Notes under the pieces: model-generated
What the model was told of the DNA's origin: nothing
Seen by the model: the letters and a program-made list of their open reading frames with translations, nothing else
Databases searched by the model: none
In this document: in pieces, positions 8,362 through 17,721 of the stretch
Position numbering within the stretch: the stretch's first letter is position 1
How the letters are laid out: each line of letters begins with the position of its first letter
Source of the DNA: JBEAOO01 sp041164825
GTDB lineage: Bacteria; Pseudomonadota; Gammaproteobacteria; Burkholderiales; Burkholderiaceae_C
Reading direction: 5' to 3'
Assembly (NCBI GenBank): GCA_041164825.1
Contig: JBEAOO010000025.1
Location: 1 to 22,430, forward strand
Length of the DNA: 22,430 nt
Translations under genes and position numbers: made by a program

Positions 8362-8452
8362 GCGCTGTGCCGCCTTCGCTTCGCTCCGTGTCCTCCGCCG
8401 GCCGGCGGCCGGCTCCTCCCTTTACCTGCGCAAAGCGAAGGCGGCACAGCGC
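8362..8452. repeat. Long inverted repeat with 51-nt spacer (REP/MITE-like intergenic element)
   Basis: Two perfect 20-bp arms, GCGCTGTGCCGCCTTCGCTT at 8362-8381 and its exact reverse complement at 8433-8452, flank a 51-bp spacer that contains the self-complementary GCCGGCCGGC. It lies between the convergent hybrid kinase and rdgC genes. Neither side carries a T-run, so it is not a classical intrinsic terminator, although it could still act as a bidirectional 3'-end structure. Such palindromic gene-end elements are familiar in Burkholderiales genomes, but copy number cannot be judged from one window. The remainder of 8240-8566 holds no gene I can support. Confidence 0.8.
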
Positions 8453-8566
8453 GCCCTGAACCAGTGGTGGCAGGCCGAGTCGACGAAAGCCGCGGCGTTT
8501 GTGAGGGCGCTGATCTCCGGCAGGAAAGCGCGGCCTCAGACCATGGGCGGCAGCGCGCAGGCGGTA

Positions 8567-9577
8567 TCAGGCTTCCCAGGGCGGCGTGCTGTCGTCCACG
8601 CTGGCGGGTGCCAAGGCCTGCACCGGTCCGGCCGGCGCTGCAGCGATGTGCGACGACGGTGAGGCGGTGGCGACCGAGGCCCCGCCTTGCAGCGGCTGCT
8701 CGCCGCCGAGCGCTTCCACCAAGTCGGGCAACAACTGGCTCAGCTCGCCGGTGGCAATCGCCACATCGGCATCAAAACCTTCGTCGGCCTGGGTGCGGCC
8801 CTCAAACACGCCGTCCAGGTATTCGAGCTTCTTGATCAGGAAGGTGTCGGTGAGCACGAAGGAGACGCGCTCCTCCCAGGTCAGCGCCAAGCGCGTGGGC
8901 ATCTTGCCCTCGGTGATGTGCTGGCGCACCTCGTCGATGTCGAGCGCGTGGCGCGCGTAACGCACGCTGGCCTTCATGTCGTCACTCGACTTGAGCTCGC
9001 ACTCGCGGTCGATGGTGAAGCCGGCCGGCGCCGCACCTTCGGTCAACCATGCGGCCATGGCCACGGCGGCCGAGGTGGCCGTGTGCAGCAAGGCCACCGG
9101 CAGGCCGCCCAGGGCCTCCACCAGCGCGCCCACCACCTCATCGGCGCGGCCTTGGCTGCCGGCGTTCACAAACAGCATGCGGTGCTCGGGCGACCACCAG
9201 ACCGACACGGCATCTTGGCGCGTGAAGGCCTTGGGAAGCAGCTCCAGCATCAGCTCTTCCTTGAGCTCTTTGCCTTGCTTGCGACCGGGCTTGCGGCCGG
9301 TCTCTTGCTCGATCTTTTTCATGCGCTCATCGAGCGCGCGCTTGACCACCGAGCCCGGCAGCATCTTCTTCTCGATCATGAGCTTGAAGATCCACTGCCC
9401 GGCCACCGATTCCACCAGCGGGCCGTGGGCCTGGCCGCGCGGCTCCACCCAGCCCATGCTCATCGGTTGGCTGGCGCCACAGGCGATGAAGCGGTGCTTT
9501 TGCAGCTTGTCTTCGACCTCGGTGAGCTCAGCTTGCCACTCGGGGCCCACGCGGTAGACGGTCAGGTTCTTGAACAC
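8567..9577 (-). CDS. rdgC: Recombination-associated protein RdgC
   Basis: A 336-residue protein starting MFKNLTVYRVG, the characteristic RdgC N-terminus, with KHRFIACGASQPMSMGWVEP and QWIFKLMIEKKMLP typical of the family. RdgC forms a ring-shaped dimer that binds double-stranded DNA without sequence preference and restrains RecA-mediated strand exchange; it is associated with the nucleoid. The start codon is GTG at 9577, fixed by homology because no strong Shine-Dalgarno is present. The conserved body ends near residue 300; the last 35 or so residues (VATASPSSHIAAAPAG and onward) are an Ala/Pro/Ser-rich tail making it longer than the roughly 303-residue E. coli protein. It is downstream of secA on the same strand, but a hairpin separates them, so it is probably transcribed independently. 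Confidence 0.95.
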   Translation of the reverse strand: MFKNLTVYRVGPEWQAELTEVEDKLQKHRFIACGASQPMSMGWVEPRGQAHGPLVESVAGQWIFKLMIEKKMLPGSVVKRALDERMKKIEQETGRKPGRKQGKELKEELMLELLPKAFTRQDAVSVWWSPEHRMLFVNAGSQGRADEVVGALVEALGGLPVALLHTATSAAVAMAAWLTEGAAPAGFTIDRECELKSSDDMKASVRYARHALDIDEVRQHITEGKMPTRLALTWEERVSFVLTDTFLIKKLEYLDGVFEGRTQADEGFDADVAIATGELSQLLPDLVEALGGEQPLQGGASVATASPSSHIAAAPAGPVQALAPASVDDSTPPWEA

Positions 9578-9616
9578 AAGCAGGTCTCAATCAACAAAAG
9601 GGGGACTCAGACAAGG

Positions 9617-9659
9617 ACGGAGCCCTGGGGCTCCGTCGTCTCGCGCCGGAGGCCGGCGC
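9617..9659 (-). terminator. Hairpins after secA, probable terminator
   Basis: The 104-bp secA-rdgC gap contains a perfect stem ACGGAGCCC/GGGCTCCGT (9617-9625 with 9628-9636). A second one, GCGCCGG/CCGGCGC, has a 3-nt loop (9643-9649 with 9653-9659). Read in the secA direction, a modest T-run (CTTTTG) appears about 20 bases beyond the first hairpin rather than directly after it, so termination strength is uncertain. Confidence 0.5.
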
Positions 9660-9681
9660 TGGGGCTAGACAACAAAACTCG

Positions 9682-12438
<2,757 letters not shown>

Positions 12439-12606
12439 GCGGCGGGGACGGGTTGGACGGAGAGCTGCTCAGGGCAGCGCACTGCAGCAGCGCCGCCTCG
12501 CGCGTGATCAACACGTGCGAGGCACTCAGCACCACCGGCAGCTCGAACCGCAAAGCTGGGGACGAAATGGGCCAAGGCAAGCCCGGGCCATTCCGCAAAG
12601 CCTTTG

Positions 12607-12612
12607 ATTTTA
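12607..12612 (-). promoter_or_regulatory. Weak candidate -10 element upstream of secA
   Basis: The minus strand reads TAAAAT here, about 170 bp before the secA ATG and just after a small bulged hairpin (12628-12648, core CTGCG-GTCT-CGCAG) that follows the M23 peptidase stop. No recognisable -35 lies at the right distance. It is listed because the 218-bp peptidase-secA gap otherwise shows no promoter or gene. Confidence 0.22.
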
Positions 12613-12656
12613 CCCCCTGCGTGTGACGGCTCCTGCGGTCTCGCAGCCAGAGGGAA

Positions 12657-13622
12657 TCAGCGCTTGACGGCCGCCACCGCAGGCGCACCCGCCCCACCCG
12701 CCAAGAAGCGCGCCGGGTCTTGCTGCACCCCGTCCACCAGCACTTCAAAGTGCAAATGGGGCCCGGTGGAGCGGCCGGTGGTGCCCACACGCGCAATCAC
12801 CTGCCCGCGCTTGACGATGTCACCCACTTTCACCAGCACCGCCGAGGTGTGGGCATAGCGGGTGATGAGGCCCTTGCCGTGGTCCACCTCGACCAAGTGA
12901 CCATAAGCCGGGTGCATGTCGGTGCTGAGCACCACGCCGCCGGCAGCGGCTTCAATGGGTGTGCCGGTTTCGGCCGGAAAGTCGAGCCCCGTGTGCAGCG
13001 CGGAGCGGCCGGTGAACGGGTCGGAGCGGAATCCAAAACCCGAGCCCACGGGGCCATCCACCGGCCGGCTGTTGGGCACCATGGCGGCGTCCAAGCGCTT
13101 CTCAAACAGGCGCGACTCCATCATGGTGTAGACGTCGGTTTCCAGGTCGGTGCGCTCGTCCAACTGGTCAACAAAGGCACTCAACGCTTCGAGCGATGGG
13201 CGCTCCGCAACGGGCACAAACGGGCCGCCTTGGCCGCCCGGCGCGGCCTTGCCATCGGCCGGTTTGCGCAGCTGCTTGAGCTCATCGGCCTTCAGCCCCG
13301 CCATGCCCGACACGCGCTCGCTCATGGCGTCGAGCTTGACCAACTTGGCCTGCATCTCGCCCACCTTCTGCGCCATCGCATCGAGGTTGTCGCGCATGTA
13401 GCGATCACGCTGCGCAAACTCATCGCGCACCACCAGGCGCACGATCTGGCTGACCACCGGCCAGCCCTCGCGCGCGGCTTTGAGAAATACAAAGTGGTAC
13501 ACCGTGCCCGAGAGCAGCGTCAGCACCACGATCAGCGCGGCCAACATGGCGGCCAATTGCGGTCGGCTGAATTGCAAGACCCGGCTTTGCGCCAGGCTGC
13601 CATGCGTGATCATGATTTGCAT
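12657..13622 (-). CDS. M23 family metallopeptidase, membrane-anchored (LytM domain)
   Basis: A 321-residue protein with a short cytoplasmic N-terminus, one transmembrane helix (about 24-47), a coiled-coil-prone region (about 70-120), a Gly/Pro linker and a C-terminal peptidase domain (about 190-310). The zinc ligands and catalytic residues are complete: HTGLD (H210, D214), YAH (H258) and HLHFE (H289, H291). It should therefore be an active periplasmic endopeptidase cleaving peptidoglycan cross-links, unlike the degenerate EnvC/NlpD activators. I chose the ATG at 13622 because GGGAG lies seven bases upstream; the longer frame to 13700 would run through the divergent gene. It sits between secA and a DUF721 gene, an arrangement seen in other beta- and gammaproteobacteria. 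Confidence 0.9.
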   Translation of the reverse strand: MQIMITHGSLAQSRVLQFSRPQLAAMLAALIVVLTLLSGTVYHFVFLKAAREGWPVVSQIVRLVVRDEFAQRDRYMRDNLDAMAQKVGEMQAKLVKLDAMSERVSGMAGLKADELKQLRKPADGKAAPGGQGGPFVPVAERPSLEALSAFVDQLDERTDLETDVYTMMESRLFEKRLDAAMVPNSRPVDGPVGSGFGFRSDPFTGRSALHTGLDFPAETGTPIEAAAGGVVLSTDMHPAYGHLVEVDHGKGLITRYAHTSAVLVKVGDIVKRGQVIARVGTTGRSTGPHLHFEVLVDGVQQDPARFLAGGAGAPAVAAVKR

Positions 13623-13637
13623 CGTTAAACTCCCGCG

Positions 13638-13955
13638 GTGAACCGCAAAGTCCTGCCCAGCGTCCCAGATTCGGTGCCGATCGCCAAGGTGATGCTGCAA
13701 AGCTCACCCTTGCAGAGCCTGCGCCAACGGCTGGCCGATTCCAACGCCCGCTTTGCGGCCGTGCGGGCCTGCATGCCCGCCATGCTCTTCGCCCATGTGA
13801 AGGCCGGACCGGTGGACGATGAAGGCTGGTCGATGCTGGCCGCCAACGCCTCCGTGGCCGCCAAGCTGCGACAACTGCAGCCCCGCATGGAAGCCGCGCT
13901 GCGCGCGCAGGGCTGGCAGCAAAGCACCATCCGCATCAAGGTGCTGACCGACTGA
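13638..13955 (+). CDS. DUF721 family protein, DciA-like
   Basis: This 105-residue protein matches the DUF721 pattern: PLQSLRQRLADSNARFAAVR, then MLFAHVKAGPVDDEGWSMLA, SVAAKLRQLQPRM and a basic beta-strand end TIRIKVLTD. DUF721 includes DciA, which helps load the replicative helicase DnaB in bacteria lacking DnaC. At 105 residues it is close to the minimal domain and lacks the extra regions of longer DciA proteins, so the helicase-loading role is inferred. The GTG at 13638 is favoured; an internal ATG at 13690 is possible but would lose the N-terminal strand. It diverges from the M23 peptidase with only 15 bp between start codons, so the two genes' promoters must lie inside each other's coding regions. 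No Shine-Dalgarno is visible. Confidence 0.8.
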   Translation: MNRKVLPSVPDSVPIAKVMLQSSPLQSLRQRLADSNARFAAVRACMPAMLFAHVKAGPVDDEGWSMLAANASVAAKLRQLQPRMEAALRAQGWQQSTIRIKVLTD

Positions 13956-13979
13956 GCGTCGTCAGCGGTTGGCGAAAAT

Positions 13980-14055
13980 TGGTGCCCCCGGCAGGAATCG
14001 AACCCGCGACCTTCGGTTTACAAAACCGCTGCTCTACCAACTGAGCTACAAGGGC
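13980..14055 (-). tRNA. tRNA-Thr (anticodon TGT)
   Basis: The minus strand folds as a 76-nt cloverleaf with encoded CCA. The acceptor is GCCCTTG/CGGGGGC (two U-G pairs), the D arm GCTC-AGTTGGTA-GAGC, the anticodon loop TTTGTAA with anticodon TGT, the variable loop AGGTC, and the T arm GCGGG-TTCGATT-CCTGC. The acceptor start and GTAGCTCAG resemble other bacterial tRNA-Thr genes. The first anticodon-stem pair (27-43) is a G-A mismatch; otherwise all stems pair. It reads ACA codons, and other Thr codons by wobble. Confidence 0.96.
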
Positions 14056-14065
14056 CAAGGCCGGC

Positions 14066-14071
14066 ATTCTA
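14066..14071 (-). promoter_or_regulatory. Candidate -10 of the tRNA-Thr gene with GC-rich discriminator
   Basis: The minus strand reads TAGAAT followed by GCCGGCC just before the mature tRNA start at 14055. A GC-rich discriminator after the -10 is typical of stringently controlled stable-RNA promoters. No good -35 match lies 16-18 bp upstream, so this is only a half promoter. Confidence 0.35.
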
Positions 14072-14146
14072 GCGGGCCAAATTTCAGTGCACGGTGACGT
14101 GCCACGTTGAGTGCAAGCACAGGCGCCTGAAGAAGCGCGCCCTCGC

Positions 14147-14731
14147 TCACTTGATGCGCTTGAGCGCTGGGCGACCACCCGACCCACCACCGCCAGCAGG
14201 CGGCTCGGTCGGCGGCGCGGCATCGTCGGTTTCAGACGCCTTGTCGTCGCTCTGGCCCACGCTCTCTGCGGGCGCCAGCACCGCCGGCTTGGCTTTGGGC
14301 GCCTCACCAGCCAGGCGCAAACCCGCGCCGCGCTCGGGCGCAGGCGGCTGGGCCGCCGCCGCGGGTGCCGCATCAGCAGCAGCCGGGGCCGCGGCCGGGA
14401 AAGCCATGCCTTGCCCATTTTCACGGGCGTAGATGGCGGTCACGTGGTCCAGCGGCACGCTGAGCTCACGGGCCGTGCCACCAAAGCGGGCCTTGAACGA
14501 GATGAACTCATTGCCGAGCTCAAGGCCGGTGGTGGCCTCGAAACCGATGTTGAGCACGATCTCGTTGTTCTTCACGTACTCCATCGGCACCCGCACCGAC
14601 CCATCCACGTGCACGGCGATGTAGGGCGTGAAGCCGTTGTCGGTGCACCATTCGTGCAGCGCACGAACGAGGTAGGGCCGGGTGGAGGTGCCAGCGGCGT
14701 TCGGGGCGTCAGGCGTGCTCATGCGATCCAT
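14147..14731 (-). CDS. sspB: ClpXP protease specificity-enhancing factor SspB
   Basis: A 194-residue protein. The N-terminal substrate-binding domain (about 17-110) contains RPYLVRALHEWCTDNGFTPY, VPMEYVKNNEIVLNIG and ISFKARFGG, all typical of SspB. This is followed by a long Ala/Pro-rich, presumably disordered linker (about 111-183). The tail GGRPALKRIK closely resembles the ClpX-binding motif at the E. coli SspB C-terminus. SspB tethers ssrA-tagged and other substrates to ClpXP. It follows sspA by 6 bp and is surely co-transcribed with it. The start may be the ATG at 14731 or a second one three codons on (14722), which has GGA closer to ribosome-binding distance; homology does not decide. 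Confidence 0.94.
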   Translation of the reverse strand: MDRMSTPDAPNAAGTSTRPYLVRALHEWCTDNGFTPYIAVHVDGSVRVPMEYVKNNEIVLNIGFEATTGLELGNEFISFKARFGGTARELSVPLDHVTAIYARENGQGMAFPAAAPAAADAAPAAAAQPPAPERGAGLRLAGEAPKAKPAVLAPAESVGQSDDKASETDDAAPPTEPPAGGGGSGGRPALKRIK

Positions 14732-14737
14732 CAGCGC

Positions 14738-15349
14738 TTACTTGCGCATCACCTTTTCAGACGGCGTCAGTGCCTCGATGTAGGCCGGGCGCGAGAAGAT
14801 CCGCTCGGCGTACTTCAGCAACGGCGCGGCGTTCTTCGACATGTCGATGCCGTAGTAATCCAGGCGCCACAGCAGCGGGGCTATCGCCACATCGAGCATG
14901 CTGAAGTCGTCGCCCAGCATGTACTTGTTCTTCATGAAAATCGGGGCGAGCTGGGTCAGGCGATCGCGGATTTGCGAGCGGGCCTTTTCCAGTTGCTTGT
15001 CGTTGGGCTTGACGCCACGCGATTCGAGCACGTTCACGTGGGCGAACAGCTCTTTCTCAAAATTCAGCAAGAACAGGCGCACGCGGGCACGCGCCACCGG
15101 GTCACCGGGCATCAGTTGCGGGTGCGGAAAGCGCTCGTCGATGTACTCGTTGATGATGTGCGACTCGTACAAGATGAGGTCGCGCTCCACCAAGATGGGC
15201 ACCTCGTTGTACGGGTTCATCAGCGCGATGTCTTCGGGCTTGGCAAACAAGTCCACATCGCGAATTTCGAAGTCCATGCCTTTTTCAAACAGGACAAAAC
15301 GGCAGCGGTGCGAATAGGGGCAGGTCGTTCCGGAGTAAAGCACCATCAT
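14738..15349 (-). CDS. sspA: Stringent starvation protein A (GST-fold, RNA polymerase-associated)
   Basis: A 203-residue glutathione-S-transferase-fold protein. The thioredoxin-like N-terminal domain (1-80) has C10-P-Y-S13 near the start, NEVPIL around the cis-proline and YESHIINEYIDERFPHP. The alpha-helical domain follows (about 85-200). The PHP motif at 75-77 lies in the surface pocket implicated in E. coli SspA binding to RNA polymerase. SspA acts in starvation and acid-stress gene expression rather than as a transferase. Unlike E. coli SspA, this one keeps a CPYS motif like omega-class transferases, a common beta-proteobacterial variant in my recollection. GAGGAG lies about 11 bases before the start. 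It is downstream of petC but behind an intrinsic terminator. Confidence 0.94.
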   Translation of the reverse strand: MMVLYSGTTCPYSHRCRFVLFEKGMDFEIRDVDLFAKPEDIALMNPYNEVPILVERDLILYESHIINEYIDERFPHPQLMPGDPVARARVRLFLLNFEKELFAHVNVLESRGVKPNDKQLEKARSQIRDRLTQLAPIFMKNKYMLGDDFSMLDVAIAPLLWRLDYYGIDMSKNAAPLLKYAERIFSRPAYIEALTPSEKVMRK

Positions 15350-15378
15350 GGTGGGCGAGCTCCTCAGCAGGCAGGTTC

Positions 15379-15425
15379 AGAAAACAAGAAACGCAGTGGA
15401 CGCCCGGACAGGCCTGCCACTGCGT
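15379..15425 (-). terminator. Intrinsic terminator of the bc1 operon
   Basis: Perfect 9-bp arms ACGCAGTGG (15391-15399) and CCACTGCGT (15417-15425) form a stem on the minus strand. In the petC reading direction they are followed by a T-rich tract, TTTCTTGTTTTC (about 15380-15391). It lies 44 bp past the petC stop and ends 30 bp before the sspA start, so it should end or attenuate petABC transcription before sspA. Confidence 0.8.
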
Positions 15426-15468
15426 GGATACACCGCGACCCAAGCAGGGCCGCGGAGGGGATGGCGTG

Positions 15469-16248
15469 TTACTTCACGTCTTTCCAGTAGGCCGCGTTGA
15501 GGCGCCAGGTGAAGACGGTGAAGATGGCCAAAAACAGCAACACCCAGACGCCCAGCTGCACGCGCTGGCCTTGGGCCGGTTCGCCCATCCACTGCAGGTA
15601 GGCCACCAGGTCGCCCACAGCGTCGTCAAACTGGGCCGGCGTCAGCGAGCCTGGGCTCACTTGCTCGAAGCCGGCAAAGCTGTGCACCACTTTGCTCGCG
15701 TCGTGGGCATCGGCGTGCTCTTCAAACTTCGCGGCGCGCACGCCTTGCAGCTCCCACATCACGTGCGGCATGGCCACGCTCGGGAACACCAGGTTGTTCC
15801 AACCCGTGGCCTTGGTCTCGTCGCGGTAGAAGGTGCGCAGGTAGGTGTAGAGGTAATCGGCACCCGTGCCACCCAGGCCAGCGCGCGAGCGCGCGATCAC
15901 GGTCAGGTCGGGCGGCGCAGCGCCAAACCACTCTTTGGCCTGTTTCGGATCGAGCGAGACCTTCATCGTGTCGCCGACCTTTTCGGTGGCGAACAGCAGG
16001 TTCTTCTTGATCTGATTTTCGGTCAGGCCGATGTCGCGCAGGCGGTTGTAGCGCATGTACGCGGCGCTGTGGCAGTTCAGGCAATAGTTGACGAACAACT
16101 TGGCACCGTTTTGCAGCGACGCGTTGTCGTTCAACTTGGCTTCCGGGAACTTGTCGAGCGCCGGGCCACCGGTGTTGGCCTGCGCGATGTTCGATGCACC
16201 GATCGTCAAGCCGATCGAGGCCAGCAGGATCAAAAGCAGCTTTTTCAT
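15469..16248 (-). CDS. petC: Cytochrome c1 subunit of the bc1 complex
   Basis: A 259-residue protein with a cleavable signal peptide (MKKLLLILLASIGLTIG, likely cleaved after the Ala at 22 or 24), the heme c motif CLNCH (56-60), the axial-ligand candidate M160 in AMPHVMW, and a C-terminal membrane anchor (about 230-248) ending NAAYWKDVK. It receives electrons from the Rieske protein and passes them to soluble cytochrome c in the periplasm. The ATG at 16248 is chosen because it starts the signal peptide directly and has AGGA about 10 bases upstream; the frame extends to 16284 but would add 12 unlikely residues overlapping petB. It is a separate gene, not the fused cyt b-c1 (fbcH) form, and is third in the operon, 22 bp after petB. 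Confidence 0.96.
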   Translation of the reverse strand: MKKLLLILLASIGLTIGASNIAQANTGGPALDKFPEAKLNDNASLQNGAKLFVNYCLNCHSAAYMRYNRLRDIGLTENQIKKNLLFATEKVGDTMKVSLDPKQAKEWFGAAPPDLTVIARSRAGLGGTGADYLYTYLRTFYRDETKATGWNNLVFPSVAMPHVMWELQGVRAAKFEEHADAHDASKVVHSFAGFEQVSPGSLTPAQFDDAVGDLVAYLQWMGEPAQGQRVQLGVWVLLFLAIFTVFTWRLNAAYWKDVK

Positions 16249-16270
16249 GGTTTTGGTGTCCTGCGAGCGA

Positions 16271-17671
16271 TCAGTGAGCAGCAAACGTGACGCGGCTCGG
16301 CACGGGCTTGGGTGTGCCCAGCTGGCTCCACCACGGCATCAGCAAGAAGAAGCCGAAGTAGAACAGGGTGCCAATTTGCGACACGCGCTCACCCACCGGC
16401 GACGGCGGTTGCACGCCGAGGTAGCCGAGGATCAGGAAGTTGATGACGAAGATGCCATAGACATACTTGTGCCAGTCGGGGCGATAGCGGATCGACTTGA
16501 CCGGGCTGTGATCAAGCCAAGGCAGGAAGAACAAAATCACGACCGCGCCGCCCATGGCGACCACGCCCCAGAACTTGGCGTCGATCGACAGCATCAACGC
16601 CACCACGACCACCGCAGCGCCGACGATGCCGGCCTTGAAGATGACGGGCAACTTGGCCTTGAGCGCGCCCAAGCCGGCACCGGCCAACACACACGCGATC
16701 AGCGCGTACATCATCTCGCTGGTGATGGCGCGCAGCATCGAGTAGAACGGCGTGAAGTACCAGACCGGAGCGATGTGAGCCGGCGTCTTCAGCGGGTCGG
16801 CCGGGATGAAGTTGTTGTACTCCAAGAAGTAACCACCAAACTCCGGCGCGAAGAACAGAATAGCCGTGAAAGCCATCAAGAACACCGATACCGCGAACAC
16901 GTCGTGCACCGAGTAGTACGGGTGGAAGGGAATGCCATCCAGCGGCTTGCCGTTCGGGCCCTTGGTGGCCTTGATCTCGACGCCGTCGGGGTTGTTGGAG
17001 CCCACCTCGTGCAGCGCAATGATGTGCGCCACCACCAGGCCCAGCAGCACCAGCGGCACGGCAATGACGTGGAAGCTGAAGAAGCGGTTCAGGGTGGCGT
17101 CGCTCACCACGTAGTCGCCGCGGATCAGCAGCGCGAGGTCGGGGCCGACCAGCGGCACGGCGGCAAACAGGTTCACGATCACCTGCGCGCCCCAATAGGA
17201 CATTTGGCCCCAGGGCAGCAGGTAGCCCATGAAGGCTTCGGCCATCAGGCACAAGAAGATCGCGCAACCAAAGATCCAGACCAACTCACGCGGCTTGCGG
17301 TAGGAGCCATAGAGCAGACCACGGAACATGTGCAGGTACACCACCACAAAGAACGCCGAGGCGCCGGTGGAGTGCATGTAACGGATCAGCCAGCCCCAGG
17401 GCACATCGCGCATGATGTACTCGACCGAAGCGAACGCCAGCGTGGCGTCGGGCTTGTAGTGCATCACCAAGAAGATGCCGGTGACGATCTGGATCACCAG
17501 CACCAGCAACGACAGCGATCCAAAAACGTACCAAAAATTGAAATTCTTCGGCGCGTAGTAGTCGCCCACGTGCTCGTTCCACAGCTTGGAGGCCGGGAAG
17601 CGGTTGTCCACCCAATTGAGCAGCTTCTGCGCCGGGTTGGCGCCTGCGGGTGCTTCTTTGTATTCAGCCAT
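16271..17671 (-). CDS. petB: Cytochrome b subunit of the bc1 complex
   Basis: This 466-residue polytopic membrane protein has the b-heme ligands H100 and H114 in helix B (13 residues between) and H201 and H216 in helix D (14 between, as in cytochrome b6, rather than the 13 of mitochondrial cytochrome b). The Qo motif is PVWY (302-305) in place of the canonical PEWY. The quinol-oxidation and quinone-reduction sites lie in this subunit. The C-terminal region (about 325-420) supplies the last helices, and the chain is long enough to be the unsplit bacterial form. AGGAGA lies seven bases before the ATG. It is the middle gene of petA-petB-petC, with 50 bp to petA. Confidence 0.97.
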   Translation of the reverse strand: MAEYKEAPAGANPAQKLLNWVDNRFPASKLWNEHVGDYYAPKNFNFWYVFGSLSLLVLVIQIVTGIFLVMHYKPDATLAFASVEYIMRDVPWGWLIRYMHSTGASAFFVVVYLHMFRGLLYGSYRKPRELVWIFGCAIFLCLMAEAFMGYLLPWGQMSYWGAQVIVNLFAAVPLVGPDLALLIRGDYVVSDATLNRFFSFHVIAVPLVLLGLVVAHIIALHEVGSNNPDGVEIKATKGPNGKPLDGIPFHPYYSVHDVFAVSVFLMAFTAILFFAPEFGGYFLEYNNFIPADPLKTPAHIAPVWYFTPFYSMLRAITSEMMYALIACVLAGAGLGALKAKLPVIFKAGIVGAAVVVVALMLSIDAKFWGVVAMGGAVVILFFLPWLDHSPVKSIRYRPDWHKYVYGIFVINFLILGYLGVQPPSPVGERVSQIGTLFYFGFFLLMPWWSQLGTPKPVPSRVTFAAH

Positions 17672-17721
17672 GTCTTGTTCTCCTGAAGTTGCCGGTGATG
17701 CGTCGCGTCAGTGCGCGGGCA

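Noticed and set aside
8270..8662. 130-codon plus-strand frame after the kinase
   Set aside because: It runs through the tandem and inverted repeats into the antisense of rdgC and has no ribosome binding site or family pattern.
14120..14129. 10-bp palindrome CAGGCGCCTG after sspB as a terminator
   Set aside because: It has no loop and no T-run, so it cannot form an intrinsic terminator as it stands.
16249..16284. Upstream start for cytochrome c1 overlapping petB
   Set aside because: It would place 12 charged residues before the signal peptide; the ATG at 16248 starts the signal peptide directly.
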